DNA from: Jatrophihabitans sp.
GTDB taxonomy: Bacteria; Actinomycetota; Actinomycetes; Mycobacteriales; Jatrophihabitantaceae
Reading direction: 5' to 3'
Assembly (NCBI GenBank): GCA_036399055.1
Contig: DASWNX010000042.1
Span: forward strand, 1-63,867
Length of the DNA: 63,867 bases
In this document: positions 7,909 to 18,924 of the stretch, in pieces
Numbering within the stretch: position 1 is the stretch's first letter
Layout: every line of letters starts with the position of its first letter
Notes under the pieces: model-generated
What the model saw: the letters and a program-made list of their open reading frames with translations, nothing else
Databases searched by the model: none
What the model was told of the DNA's origin: nothing
Translations under genes and position numbers: made by a program

Positions 7909-9149
7909 CCGACCGTGGCGCTTAACGCGGCCGCCAGCGCCGGCGCCAGGTCGCCCGGGCCGGTGACCTGCACGCCGTCGAGCCCGAGCCAGGCCGCCAG
8001 CTCGGCCAGCTCCGCGGCCAGCTCGACGGCGACCTCATCGTGCTTGACGTCGGGCTCGCCCCAGGCCGACTGGACCCTGAGCACGCCGGCCTGCCGGTCG
8101 GCCTTGAGGTCCACCCGGCCCACCAGAGACTCGCCGAGCAGGAACGGCAGCACGTAATAGCCGTGCACCCGCTGCGCGGCCGGGGTGTAGATCTCGATCC
8201 GGTAGTGGAAGCCGAACAGCCTCTTGGCCCGGTCCCGGAACCAGATCAGCGGGTCGAACGGGCTGAGCAGCGCCCTGGCCCGCACCTGGCGGGGCCGGCG
8301 CGCCGCCGGCCACAGGTAGCCGGGGGCGTTCCAGCCCGCGACCGTCACCGGCAGCAGCTCACCGGCCTCGACGAGTTCGGCGACCCGCAGCTTCGACTCG
8401 GCCCGGGGCAGCCGGAAGTAGTCGCCCAGGTCCGGCTCGGTGGCCACGCCGTAGGCCCGGGCGGCGATCCTGACCAGCTCCCGCTGGGCGTCGGCCCGAG
8501 CCGGCGTCGGCTGGCTGTGAATGTGCGCCGGCAACACCCGCTCGATGAGGTCGTACTGCCGTTCGAAGTTCACCCGGCGGGCCGCGCCCACCTCGCCCGC
8601 CCAGAACAGGTATTCCAGGGCCACCTTGCCGTCGTTCCAGTTCCACATCTGACCCGGCGTGCGCGGCCGGCGCTCCTGCGTCACGTCGGCGCTGCGGATC
8701 GGCCCCCGCTCGGCGATCAGCCGGCGGATCTCGTCCAGCAGCTGCGGCTGCTCCTTGGCGATCCGCTGCATACCGCCCCAGGACTCGTCGTGGGCCCGCG
8801 CCATCCGCCAGCGCAACAGCGGGTGGGTGGCCAGTGGGATCAGCGACGCCTCGTGCGCCCAGTACTCGACGTACTCACGCTGCAACCGGCCGGCGGTGTG
8901 CCCGGTCAGCCGGTCCAGGATCTCGCGAGGGTAGGGCCCGAGCCGGGCGAACACCGGCAGGTAGTGCGACCGGGACAGCACGTTGACCGAGTCCAGCTGC
9001 AACAGCCCCATGGTGTCGACCACCTTGCGGATGTGCCGGGCGGTGACCGCCCCGGCAGGCCGCGGTGAGCCGAAGCCCTGGGCCGCCAGGGCGATCCGCC
9101 GCGCCGCCGCGGCGGACAGGTCAGCTGAGGGCATGCCCCATTTGACCAT
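7905..9149 (-). CDS. YcaQ/AlkX-family winged-helix DNA glycosylase
   Basis: A 414-residue protein of the HTH_42 winged-helix family whose characterised members (E. coli YcaQ/AlkX, Streptomyces AlkZ) excise alkylated bases or unhook interstrand crosslinks. The catalytic QxD motif is present as Gln51-Leu-Asp53 in GLLQLDSVNVLSRSHYLP; other family segments are EYWAHEASLIP, the LSPFDPLIWFRDRAKRLF block and HGYYVLPFLLGE near the C-terminus. I used ATG at 9149; ATG at 9134 is also in frame, and the longer open frame up to 9377 has no family resemblance. It is divergent from the acetyltransferase at 9214 and convergent with the STAND gene. Substrate is unknown; DNA repair or self-resistance are both plausible. 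Confidence 0.86.
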   Translation of the reverse strand: MVKWGMPSADLSAAAARRIALAAQGFGSPRPAGAVTARHIRKVVDTMGLLQLDSVNVLSRSHYLPVFARLGPYPREILDRLTGHTAGRLQREYVEYWAHEASLIPLATHPLLRWRMARAHDESWGGMQRIAKEQPQLLDEIRRLIAERGPIRSADVTQERRPRTPGQMWNWNDGKVALEYLFWAGEVGAARRVNFERQYDLIERVLPAHIHSQPTPARADAQRELVRIAARAYGVATEPDLGDYFRLPRAESKLRVAELVEAGELLPVTVAGWNAPGYLWPAARRPRQVRARALLSPFDPLIWFRDRAKRLFGFHYRIEIYTPAAQRVHGYYVLPFLLGESLVGRVDLKADRQAGVLRVQSAWGEPDVKHDEVAVELAAELAELAAWLGLDGVQVTGPGDLAPALAAALSATVG

Positions 9150-9213
9150 GTCGGTCTGACAGCGGCTTGGCCACGCCGACCGGCGTAGGACCGAGTCGCC
9201 TAGGCTGTCTGGC

Positions 9214-9768
9214 GTGGCAGATGTGAGTGTTCGGCCGGCAAGCGCGGACGACGTGGCCGACCTGGCCCGGATCCAGCTCGACACCTGGCGGCTGGCGTAC
9301 CAGACAGTGCTGCCCGCCGAGATCCTGCAGGCGCTGAGCGTCGAGGACGTCGCGGCCAGTTGGCACGCCGCGATCACCGCGCCGCCGTCGTTGAGTCACC
9401 ACGTGCTGGTGGCGATGGAAGGTGAGTCCCGGGTCGGCTTCACCGCCTTCGGCCCGGACGCCGACCGCCAGCCACAGGACCCCGACCCCGACACGACCGC
9501 CGCGATCAGCATGCTGCTGGTCGAGCCGCGCTGGGGCCGGCGCGGGCACGGCTCACGGCTGCTGGCGGCGGTGGCCGACACCGCGCGGGCGGCCGGCGCC
9601 AGCCGGCTGGTGGCCTGGGTGCCGGTGGCCGACGCCGTCTCGCTGCAGTTCTACCGCTCAGCCGGCTGGGAGGCCGACGGCCTGCGGCGCGATCTGGACA
9701 CCGGCGCCGGCTCGGTCACCGAACTGCGGCTGCACGCCTCGCTTGCTGAGGCAGAAGAGACGCCCTGA
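9214..9768 (+). CDS. GNAT-family N-acetyltransferase
   Basis: A 184-residue acetyl-CoA-dependent acyltransferase. It begins with the usual beta-strand VSVRPASADDVADLARI and carries the acetyl-CoA pyrophosphate-binding loop as RWGRRGHGSRLL, followed by LVAWVPVADAVSLQFYRSAGWEADG, the classic FYxxxGF/W region. The acceptor substrate cannot be inferred. It starts with GTG at 9214, 64 bp from the divergent YcaQ-like gene, and its TGA overlaps the next ATG by one base (ATGA-type junction at 9768), so it is co-translated with the DUF2461 gene. Confidence 0.9.
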   Translation: MADVSVRPASADDVADLARIQLDTWRLAYQTVLPAEILQALSVEDVAASWHAAITAPPSLSHHVLVAMEGESRVGFTAFGPDADRQPQDPDPDTTAAISMLLVEPRWGRRGHGSRLLAAVADTARAAGASRLVAWVPVADAVSLQFYRSAGWEADGLRRDLDTGAGSVTELRLHASLAEAEETP

Positions 9769-10424
9769 TGAGCTTCGACGGGATCTCCTTCGCCGCGCTG
9801 GACTTCTACGAAGACCTCGAGGCTGACAACTCCAAGTCGTTCTGGACGGCGCACCGCCAGGTCTATGACGAGCAGGTCAAGGCGCCGCTGCAGGAGCTGG
9901 CCGCCGAGCTGGGTCCGGAGTTCGGCACGGCCAAGTTCTTCCGGCCGTTTCGCGACGTCCGGTTCTCCAAGGACAAGACGCCGTACAAGACCCACCAGGG
10001 CGTCTACTTCGCCGAGTCCCGGCGCTACCTGCAGGTCTCGGCGGCGGGCCTGTACGCCAGCGGCGGCTTCTACGACATGGCCTCTGACCAGCTGTCCCGC
10101 TACCGCCGGGCGGTCGCCGAGGAGCTGCCGGGCCAGGCGCTGACGCAGGTGATCGCCCTCGCCGAGAAGGCCCGGCTGGTGATCAACGGCGAGCAGCTGA
10201 GCCGGATTCCGAGCGGTTACCCCAAGGACCACCCGCGCCAGGACCTGCTGCGGCGCAAGTCGATCTACGCCACCCGCGAGTTCGGCTCCCCGGACTGGCT
10301 GCGGACCCCGCGCGTGAAGGCCGAGGTGGTCAAGGCCTGGCGCGCGATGCAGCCGCTGATCGACTGGCTGGAGAAGAACGTCGGCCAGTCCGACATCCCC
10401 GTGGTGCGCCGCGGCGAGCGCTAG
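9768..10424 (+). CDS. DUF2461 domain-containing protein
   Basis: A 218-residue protein of the DUF2461 family (TIGR02453-like), recognised by the N-terminal FYEDLEADNSKSFWTAHR, then RFSKDKTPYKTHQGVYF and AGGFYDM-like segments (here ASGGFYDMASDQLSRYR). Proteins of this family are cytosolic, near 220 residues, and have no assigned biochemical function. It overlaps the acetyltransferase stop by one base. The last 16 bases including TAG are repeated 35 bp downstream at 10444-10459. Confidence 0.9.
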   Translation: MSFDGISFAALDFYEDLEADNSKSFWTAHRQVYDEQVKAPLQELAAELGPEFGTAKFFRPFRDVRFSKDKTPYKTHQGVYFAESRRYLQVSAAGLYASGGFYDMASDQLSRYRRAVAEELPGQALTQVIALAEKARLVINGEQLSRIPSGYPKDHPRQDLLRRKSIYATREFGSPDWLRTPRVKAEVVKAWRAMQPLIDWLEKNVGQSDIPVVRRGER

Positions 10425-10459
10425 GCAGCCGCGCAATCCCACACCGCGGCGAGCGCTAG
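10409..10459 (+). repeat. 16-bp direct repeat containing the DUF2461 stop codon
   Basis: CCGCGGCGAGCGCTAG occurs exactly at 10409-10424 and again at 10444-10459; the first copy encodes the last residues and stop of the DUF2461 gene. Partial similarity (GCAGCCG / CGAGCCG) continues beyond both copies. Confidence 0.8.
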
Positions 10460-10524
10460 CGAGCCGCTGTCAGGGCGTGAGGAGGTCCCACGATGCGGGG
10501 GCATCCGCATTACCCTCCGGTCGT

Positions 10525-10802
10525 GTGAGCGACGACCTTGAGCGAGAACTCGCCGCTGCGGCCGCGGCGTTGAACGAGCGGCATCAGGCGACGGGAATCG
10601 AGGTCCTGGTCGAGCGGCGCTGGCGCGGTGTCCTGCGCGCGCACGGACTGTGCGCCTACGACCTCTGGACTGACGTCTTCGAACCGGTGCGTCAAAGGTG
10701 GGCGTGGAGTCGCCGATGGCGTTGCTGTCAAGCGCCGGAGGACGCTGCTCGCAAGATCGACTGGTTCCTGACGCACCGGCCGGATCTGCCGCCCGGCGCT
10801 GG

Positions 10803-10806
<4 letters not shown>
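10525..10806 (+). CDS. Small hypothetical protein (93 aa)
   Basis: I do not recognise this protein. From GTG at 10525 it is 93 residues: an N-terminal amphipathic stretch SDDLERELAAAAAALNERHQATGIEVLVERRWRGVLR, then a Trp- and Arg-rich middle and AARKIDWFLTHRPDLPPG at the end. There is no signal peptide or membrane segment. Base composition is like its neighbours. It follows the DUF2461 gene by 100 bp on the same strand, and its TAG shares four bases (CTAG, 10803-10806) with the stop of the convergent TPR gene. A genuine coding region is likely from the regular composition but not proven. Confidence 0.55.
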
Positions 10807-13374
<2,568 letters not shown>

Positions 13375-13383
13375 GCTGACAGC

Positions 13384-13929
13384 CTAAGCGGTGCCGCCCG
13401 CTGACCCGGTGGCAGCGGCCAGCACCTCGCGCGCGATGTCGAGCGTCTCGGGCTGCCAGAGCACCAACCGCGCTGTCTTGACGGACGTGCCTGGCGGCCG
13501 TGCCGAGCGCAGCACGTCCACGGCCACCTCGACGGCGCTGCGCACCGGCCATCGGTAGGCCCCTGCCGAGACGAGCGGAAACGCGACCGAGCCGGCGCCC
13601 AGCTCGTCAGCCACCTGCAGCGACCGGCGGTAGCAGGAGCGCAGCAGGTCGCCGCGGTCCTCGGTGTCGGAGTAGACCGGCCCGACGGTGTGGATCACCC
13701 AGCGGGCCGGCAGCCGGCCGGCGGTGGTCGCCACGGCGTGGCCGGTCGGCAGCCCGTGCGGATAGGCGTCGGCGCGCAGTGCCCGGCAAGCCCGGACGAT
13801 CTCCGGCCCGCCCCTGCGATGTATGGCCCCGTCCACTCCCGAACCGCCGAGCAGGCTGGAGTTCGCGGCATTGACCACCGCATCGACGTGCTGCTCGGTG
13901 ATGTCGCCGAGAACCAGCTCCAGTCGCAT
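13384..13929 (-). CDS. Macro-domain protein (O-acetyl-ADP-ribose deacetylase-like)
   Basis: Binds or hydrolyses ADP-ribose derivatives. The protein shows the macro-domain core: LVLGDITEQHVDAVVNAANSS, then GGSGVDGAIHRRGG, GHAVATTAGRLPARWVIHTVGP and VAFPLVSAGAYRWP. The N-A-A-N and GVD residues that bind and position ADP-ribose in MacroD-type enzymes are present, so deacetylase activity is plausible. I prefer ATG at 13929 (181 aa) because AGAGGG lies a few bases upstream and the product starts as the family does; GTG at 13962, overlapping the Rrf2 stop as GTGA, gives 192 aa. No DarT-like toxin gene is adjacent. Confidence 0.88.
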   Translation of the reverse strand: MRLELVLGDITEQHVDAVVNAANSSLLGGSGVDGAIHRRGGPEIVRACRALRADAYPHGLPTGHAVATTAGRLPARWVIHTVGPVYSDTEDRGDLLRSCYRRSLQVADELGAGSVAFPLVSAGAYRWPVRSAVEVAVDVLRSARPPGTSVKTARLVLWQPETLDIAREVLAAATGSAGGTA

Positions 13930-13958
13930 CCGCTCGCCCTCTTGATCGGCTCGCGCCG

Positions 13959-14420
13959 TCACCGGGCGCGCCGGGCCCAGGCCTGCGGGTCATCCACCAT
14001 CTTGCGCACGTGCGGCGGCAGCTTGCCGGTGAGCAGTTGCTGCAGCGAGGTCTCGTCCAGCACCTTGCGCAGGCTGGCCCGCACCGCCACCCACAGGCCG
14101 GGCAGGTGCTGGGCCAGGCCGGTGTAGTTCATCTCGTCCGGACGCAGGCCCCGGACTTCGGCCAGCGGTCCGTCGACGGCTCGGATCACCGAGCCGATCG
14201 AGATCTCGCTGGCCGGCCGGGCCAGGGCGTAGCCGCCCTCGGAGCCACGCATCGACCGGACGATGCCGGCCCGCCGCAGGTCGCCCAGAATCGCCTCGAC
14301 GAACTTTCGGGGCAGCTGCTGCTCACCCACCACGACGTCGATCTTGACCAGGTCGGGCGCCCGGGCCGCCAGGGCCAGCAGTGCCCGCACCGCGTAGTCA
14401 CTCTTCGCTGAGATCTCCAC
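13959..14420 (-). CDS. Rrf2-family transcriptional regulator without cluster cysteines
   Basis: A 153-residue DNA-binding regulator. The N-terminal winged helix (ISAKSDYAVRALLALAA ... LPRKFVEAILGDLRRAGIVRSMRGSEGGYALARP) is a textbook Rrf2 domain. The three Cys that ligate an Fe-S cluster in IscR, NsrR or RsrR are absent: the region reads RGLRPDEMNYTGLAQHLPGLW. Rrf2 proteins without cysteines include CymR/CysR-type regulators of sulfur assimilation. It lies 131 bp downstream of cysA on the same strand, so a role in controlling the sulfate operon is a reasonable inference but the operator is not identified. Confidence 0.9.
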   Translation of the reverse strand: MEISAKSDYAVRALLALAARAPDLVKIDVVVGEQQLPRKFVEAILGDLRRAGIVRSMRGSEGGYALARPASEISIGSVIRAVDGPLAEVRGLRPDEMNYTGLAQHLPGLWVAVRASLRKVLDETSLQQLLTGKLPPHVRKMVDDPQAWARRAR

Positions 14421-14551
14421 CCGCGCATACTCTCAAACCCGGTGGGAAAAGGAGGAAAGCTCGCCCACGCCCCGCCCACGCCCACGCCCCGCCCAGCCCC
14501 GCCCCGCCTGGCCGAGCAGCCCGGTCGCGCCCGGCTCAGCCGAGCCCTCGC

Positions 14552-15601
14552 TCAGCCAGCCGTCAGCACGCTGGCGTGCGGCGAGGGCCGCAACCACACC
14601 CGGCTGCCGACCCGCAGGCCCAGCGCGTCGGCCTGGCCGCGGGTCAGCTGCACAGCGGTGGCGAGCTCGTCGGAAGCAGGCCCGCCGAGCTCTGATCCCT
14701 GCGTCGCCGATCCGCCGGGTGCCGATCCGCCGGGCGCCGATCCACCCAGCCCGGGCCCGTCCGCGCGCAGTTCGGCCCGGACCTGAAAGCCCACCCGGGT
14801 GAGCCGTCGCACGCTGGCCGGCACCGCTCCGACGCTGTCGGCGGTCAGCACCTCGATGTCGTGGGGGCGGACCAGGTGCTCGCCCAGCCGGGTCACCGGG
14901 CCGAGGAAGCCCATCACGAAGTCGTTGACCGGATGGTCATAGAGCTCATTGGGGCTGCCGACCTGCTCGATCCGGCCGTGGTTGATCACCACGAGCGAGT
15001 CGGCGACCTCCAGCGCCTCCTCCTGATCGTGGGTGACGAACACGGTGGTGACGTGCACCTCGTCGTGCAGCCGGCGCAGCCAGTCCCGCAGCTCCTTGCG
15101 CACCTTGGCGTCCAGCGCGCCGAACGGCTCGTCCAGCAGCAGCACTCTCGGCTCGACGGCCAGCGCCCGGGCCAGCGCCATCCGCTGCCGCTGCCCGCCG
15201 GAGAGCTGGGACGGCAGCCGGTCGGCGAACTGGTCCAGGTGCACCAGTTCCAGCAGCTCCTGCACCCGCTGCCGGATCTCAGCGGTGGGCCGCTTGCGGA
15301 TCTCCAGGCCGAAGGCGACGTTCCGGTAGACCGACAGGTGCTTGAAGGCCGCGTAGTGCTGGAAGACGAAGCCGACGTTGCGGCGTTGAGCGGGGATGTC
15401 GGTGGCCTCCACGCCGTCGATCACCACCGACCCGCTGTCGGCCTCTTCCAGGCCGCCGATGATCCGCAGCAGGGTGGACTTGCCGCCGCCGCTGGGACCG
15501 AGCAGCGCGGTCAGCTGACCGCTCGCGACGTCGAGGTCGATGTCCTCCAGCGCGACGAAGTCGCCGAAGCGCTTGGTGATACCCCGGGTCTGGATGCCCA
15601 T
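14552..15601 (-). CDS. cysA: Sulfate/thiosulfate ABC transporter ATP-binding protein
   Basis: ATPase subunit that powers sulfate import on the cytosolic face. Walker [10 protein letters not shown] is at residues 35-43, the ABC signature [15 protein letters not shown] near 133-147 and Walker B VLLLDEP near 154-160; the C-terminal region holds the TOBE-like regulatory domain. Inside that domain (14706-14750) three 15-bp units encode GGSAP-type repeats, an insert not expected in CysA. The protein is 349 residues, normal for the family. It is the last gene of the operon, three bases after cysW. Confidence 0.95.
   Translation of the reverse strand: MGIQTRGITKRFGDFVALEDIDLDVASGQLTALLGPSGGGKSTLLRIIGGLEEADSGSVVIDGVEATDIPAQRRNVGFVFQHYAAFKHLSVYRNVAFGLEIRKRPTAEIRQRVQELLELVHLDQFADRLPSQLSGGQRQRMALARALAVEPRVLLLDEPFGALDAKVRKELRDWLRRLHDEVHVTTVFVTHDQEEALEVADSLVVINHGRIEQVGSPNELYDHPVNDFVMGFLGPVTRLGEHLVRPHDIEVLTADSVGAVPASVRRLTRVGFQVRAELRADGPGLGGSAPGGSAPGGSATQGSELGGPASDELATAVQLTRGQADALGLRVGSRVWLRPSPHASVLTAG
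14706..14750. repeat. 15-bp tandem repeat (3 copies) inside cysA
   Basis: GCCGATCCGCCGGGT and two close variants lie head to tail. On the minus strand they encode a Gly-Gly-Ser-Ala-Pro repeat within the C-terminal regulatory domain. Confidence 0.75.
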
Positions 15602-15604
15602 TGC

Positions 15605-16516
15605 CTACTTCTCACTCTGCTCGCGAGGACGGATTATCGAGATGATCACGATGCTCAGCGCGGCCACCGCGATCAGCACCACCGAGAGCTGGTACGCGCC
15701 CGGCTCGAACTGCTCGGCGCGCTCGTCGACCAGCAGCGTCACCGTCTGGGTCTGGCCGCCGACGTTGCCCGAGACCACCCGGACGGCGCCGAACTCACCC
15801 AGCGCTCGGGCGACGCTGAGCACCACGCCGTAGGCCAGGGCCCACTTGATGGTGGGCAGGGTGATCCGGCGGAACCGTTGCACGGCGTTGGCGCCCAGGG
15901 ACCGGGCGGCCTGATCCTGCTCCAGGCCGGTCTCGGTGAGCACCGGCAGCACCTCGCGGACCACCAGCGGCAGTGACACGAACGCGGTCGCCAGCACCAT
16001 TCCCGGGGTGGCGAAGATGAGCTGCACGCCGGCGTCCTGCAGCGCCGGACCGAACCAGCCGGTGGTCCAGCCGAACGCCAGGATCAGCGCCAGCCCCACG
16101 ATGATCGGCGACACCGAGATCGGCAGGTCGATCAGCAGGTCCATCAGCCGCCGGCCACGAAACTGGTAGCGGGCCAGCAGCAGCGCCGCGCCCACCCCGA
16201 AGACGGTGTTGATCACCACCGCCGACCCGGCCACGATCGCGGTCAGCCGGAAGGCGGCCATCGCCTCGGGACCGCTGACGGCGTCGACGAAGGCGCCCGC
16301 GCCCTGGTCGACGGCGCGCCACAGCACCAGTCCCACCGGCAGGGCCACCAGGATGCCCACGTAGCCCACCGCCACCAGGCGCAGCGCCCACCGACTGCGG
16401 CTGGTCCGCCGCCGCCGGGCCGGCCGGCCGGTCACCGGCCGGGACTGCGCTGTGACCGCTCGCTCAGCCCCTGACCGCTCGTCCCCCGCCCGCTCGGCCA
16501 CTGCTCGCTCAGCCAC
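15605..16516 (-). CDS. cysW: Sulfate ABC transporter permease CysW
   Basis: Second membrane channel subunit of the sulfate importer, 303 residues with about six hydrophobic helices. The cytoplasmic EAA-type loop that docks on CysA is visible as EQDQAARSLGANAVQRFRRITLP. The start (GTG at 16516) overlaps the cysT stop by eight bases, implying translational coupling. The first 25 residues are a low-complexity repeat (AERAVAERAGDERSGAERA) that arises from a 45-bp in-frame duplication of the cysT/cysW junction; the conserved part begins after about residue 35. Confidence 0.94.
   Translation of the reverse strand: MAERAVAERAGDERSGAERAVTAQSRPVTGRPARRRRTSRSRWALRLVAVGYVGILVALPVGLVLWRAVDQGAGAFVDAVSGPEAMAAFRLTAIVAGSAVVINTVFGVGAALLLARYQFRGRRLMDLLIDLPISVSPIIVGLALILAFGWTTGWFGPALQDAGVQLIFATPGMVLATAFVSLPLVVREVLPVLTETGLEQDQAARSLGANAVQRFRRITLPTIKWALAYGVVLSVARALGEFGAVRVVSGNVGGQTQTVTLLVDERAEQFEPGAYQLSVVLIAVAALSIVIISIIRPREQSEK
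16458..16516. repeat. Duplicated 14-bp motif across the cysT stop / cysW start
   Basis: GCTCGCTCAGCC followed by MC occurs at 16503-16516, where it contains the cysT stop and cysW start, and at 16458-16471, exactly 45 bp away. The spacing is a multiple of three and gives the repetitive CysW N-terminus. Confidence 0.6.
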
Positions 16517-17369
16517 GGCGCGCCGCCCAGCGCTGCAGGCCGCGCAGCGAGGCCAGCACCAGCACGCTGATCAGCAGCAGCACGGTCGCCGTCGCCGCGG
16601 CGTCGGGCAGGTAGCCGCTCTCGATCTGCTGGAAGATGTACTGCGAGGCGACCTGGGTCCGGGGCAGCTGGCCGGAGATCAGGATGACCGCGCCGTACTC
16701 CCCCATCGCCCGGCCGAACGCCAGCGAGGCCCCCGCGGCGATCGCCGGCACGATGGCGGGCAGCACGATCCGCGTGAACGTCCGGATGGGACCTGCGCCG
16801 AGCGAGGCGGCGGCCTGCTCGGCGTCGGTCTCCAGCGACAGCAGCACCGGCTCGACGGTGCGCACCACGAACGGCAGGGTCACGAACAGCAGCGCCACCA
16901 GCACACCCGGCCGGGTGGCGTACCAGTTCACCCCGATCGGGCTGTGCGGGCCGTACAGGGTGTTGAGCACCAGCCCGGCGACGATCGTCGGCAGGGCGAA
17001 CGGAATGTCGATCAGCACCTCGAGCACCCGCTTGCCGGCGAAGTCCTCGCGCACCAGCACCCAGGCGATCAGGGTGCCCATCACCGCGTTGATCAGGCTG
17101 ACCGCGACAGCGGCCAGCACGGTCAGCCGGATCACCGACAACGCCTCTGAGGTGGTGACGGCGGCCCAGAAGTCATCCAGCCCGGCGCCGGCTCCCTTGG
17201 CCACCACCGCGGCCAGCGGCACCAGCACCAGCAGGCTCAGCCAGAGCACCGCCAGCCCCAGGCCCGCGCCCGAGGCGGCGCCCAGTCGCTGCCGCTCCTC
17301 CGAAGGTCGGCTGGCCTGTCTCCGCGGCGCGGGCCTCAACCCGGCCGGCGCGACCCTGAGCTCAGCCAC
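16509..17369 (-). CDS. cysT: Sulfate ABC transporter permease CysT
   Basis: First channel subunit of the sulfate importer (also called CysU), 286 residues with about six transmembrane helices starting near residue 28 (GAGLGLAVLWLSLLVLVPLAAVV). The CysA-contact loop is DAEQAAASLGAGPIRTFTRIVLP, and GRAMGEYGAVILISG is a conserved permease segment. It overlaps the binding-protein gene by eight bases at its start and cysW by eight at its end, so the four genes are tightly coupled. Confidence 0.94.
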   Translation of the reverse strand: MAELRVAPAGLRPAPRRQASRPSEERQRLGAASGAGLGLAVLWLSLLVLVPLAAVVAKGAGAGLDDFWAAVTTSEALSVIRLTVLAAVAVSLINAVMGTLIAWVLVREDFAGKRVLEVLIDIPFALPTIVAGLVLNTLYGPHSPIGVNWYATRPGVLVALLFVTLPFVVRTVEPVLLSLETDAEQAAASLGAGPIRTFTRIVLPAIVPAIAAGASLAFGRAMGEYGAVILISGQLPRTQVASQYIFQQIESGYLPDAAATATVLLLISVLVLASLRGLQRWAARRG

Positions 17370-18387
17370 TGGCGCCGCTGATGATCCGGGTCACGATTCC
17401 GGTGGTCTTGTCGAAGTACTTCTTGTTCACCGCGCTCCAGCCACCGAGGTCTGCGATGGTCTGCAGCTTGGCGACCTCCGGAAACGGGTTGGCCGGGTCG
17501 TTGGCGCCGGCCACGCTGCCCACCGCGACGTCGGAGATCACCGGCCGGAAGCCCTTGGCGATGAAGACCTTCTGCCCCGCCTCGCCGCGCACGAACTCCA
17601 GGAAGTCCTTGGCCGATTGCGGCGCGGTCTTGGTGACTGCTCCCGGGTTCTCGATCAGGATCGACTCGGCCGGAACCACGTAGTCCAGCGGCTGGCCCTT
17701 CTGCCGCGCCGCGATGGCCTCGTTCTCATAGGACAGCAGCACGTCACCGGTGCCGTTGAGGAACGTCGAGGTCGCGTTGGCGGCGCTGGAGGGCTTGCTG
17801 ACCACGTTGGCGAAGAACGCCTTGAGGTAGTCCTGCGCCTGCGCCTCGGTCCCGCCGTGGGCGAGGATGTGGGCGTAGGCGGCCAGGACGTTCCACTTGG
17901 CCCCGCCGGAGGAGCCGGGGTCGGGCGTGACGATGTCGACATCGGGCTTGATCAGGTCGTCCCAGCCCTTGATCTGCAGCGGATTGCCCTTGCGCACCGC
18001 GATCACGACGACCGAGCTCGACACCATGCCTTTGGTGGGGCCGGTGTTCCAGCTCGGATCGACGAACTTAGGCACCAGCTTGGTCATGTCCGGCTCAAGC
18101 GAGAGCGCGACGTAGTCGGCTTTCTGGCCGTTGCTGACCGACTGGCTCTGGGTGCCGCTGGCGCCGTAGGAGGCGGCCCAGCTGACGCCCTTGCCCTTGT
18201 CGGTGGCCGAGAACGCCGCCGTGAGCGCCTCGTAGGCGGGCTTGGGCACCGAGAACGCGACCAGGGACAGCTGGCCGCCGGCCGAGGCATTGGACGACGA
18301 GCAGCCGGTCAGCGCCAGCAGGACAGACACTGCGGCTGCGACTAACGCCGCACCCCTGCGGGAGGTGGCGTGGGTGGTCGTTCTCAT
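17362..18387 (-). CDS. Sulfate-binding lipoprotein of the ABC importer
   Basis: Extracellular solute-binding protein that captures sulfate (or thiosulfate) for CysTWA. From ATG at 18387 it is 341 residues with a lipoprotein signal: basic MRTTTHATSRR, hydrophobic core, and lipobox LTGC with Cys29. The mature part shows the sulfate-binding family pattern, including DIVTPDPGSSGGAKWNVLAAY near the middle and DVLLSYENEAI. The start is set by AGGAG at 18393-18397, five bases upstream; a longer open frame to 18576 has no signal peptide. It is the first operon gene, so the promoter should lie in 18400-18600. Sbp, CysP and SubI are alternative names. Confidence 0.93.
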   Translation of the reverse strand: MRTTTHATSRRGAALVAAAVSVLLALTGCSSSNASAGGQLSLVAFSVPKPAYEALTAAFSATDKGKGVSWAASYGASGTQSQSVSNGQKADYVALSLEPDMTKLVPKFVDPSWNTGPTKGMVSSSVVVIAVRKGNPLQIKGWDDLIKPDVDIVTPDPGSSGGAKWNVLAAYAHILAHGGTEAQAQDYLKAFFANVVSKPSSAANATSTFLNGTGDVLLSYENEAIAARQKGQPLDYVVPAESILIENPGAVTKTAPQSAKDFLEFVRGEAGQKVFIAKGFRPVISDVAVGSVAGANDPANPFPEVAKLQTIADLGGWSAVNKKYFDKTTGIVTRIISGASG

Positions 18388-18392
18388 CCAAA

Positions 18393-18397
18393 CTCCT
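18393..18397 (-). promoter_or_regulatory. Ribosome binding site of the sulfate-binding protein gene
   Basis: AGGAG on the minus strand, five bases before ATG at 18387. It decides the lipoprotein start over the longer open frame. Confidence 0.75.
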
Positions 18398-18908
18398 ATT
18401 GGCTCTGTCTTTCCGATCGGACTACAAGACAATACTGCGATCCTCCCCGACAACCAACCGCTCTGCGCGCCCATTCCCGACGCCCTGCATCGGACGGCGG
18501 AATGAGCGGCCAACCGGTCAACGCATGCAGTGCCCGTGTCAGTCCAGCCGTGGCTGGCACCGAGCGTGTGCAGCAACCCTCGATGCTTGGCCGCTGGCCG
18601 GCTTCGAGTTCCGTTGCTGACACGGGTCCCGCGCTCCAGCCGACCCAGTCAACTAGGACCACCGGCGAGCCGTCCGGGTAGCGGGCCTCTATGCGGTCTG
18701 CCTCGTTGTCGGCGGCCATCGACCCGTCCACCGAGCCGAGGCCGTCGCCCGCCGAGTATCAGCAACGCCACTGGAATCGCTAAGCCGCGCACTTCAGAGA
18801 TTGAAGTTGGGGCGACCGGCTACAGCATGGTGTTCAGCTTTGCGTAGGCTCGCAATGCTTCTGCCGGCAGCACGTTCGCATTGTGGCAATCAATAATTTC
18901 GGTACTAT
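18398..18908. other. Long intergenic region upstream of the sulfate operon
   Basis: About 510 bp without a convincing gene. It must hold the promoter of the sulfate operon. A minus-strand open frame at 18396-18731 includes the protein-like string EARYPDGSPVVLVDWVGW but has no recognisable family and overlaps the operon leader; it may be a decayed gene. Composition changes from GC-rich to AT-richer near 18840, marking the edge of the DUF262-hipA segment. No transfer RNA or inverted terminal repeat was seen. Confidence 0.5.
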
Positions 18909-18924
18909 AATAAGTACACTTATT
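18909..18924. other. AT-rich palindrome across the hipA stop codon
   Basis: AATAAGT-AC-ACTTATT is a 7-bp inverted repeat with a two-base centre, covering the hipA TAA (18920-18922). The loop is too short for a good terminator; a protein site or chance are both possible. Confidence 0.3.

Noticed and set aside
13384-13962. DarTG-like toxin-antitoxin system based on the macro-domain gene
   Set aside because: Neighbours are an M16 peptidase and an Rrf2 regulator; no DarT-like ADP-ribosyltransferase is adjacent.
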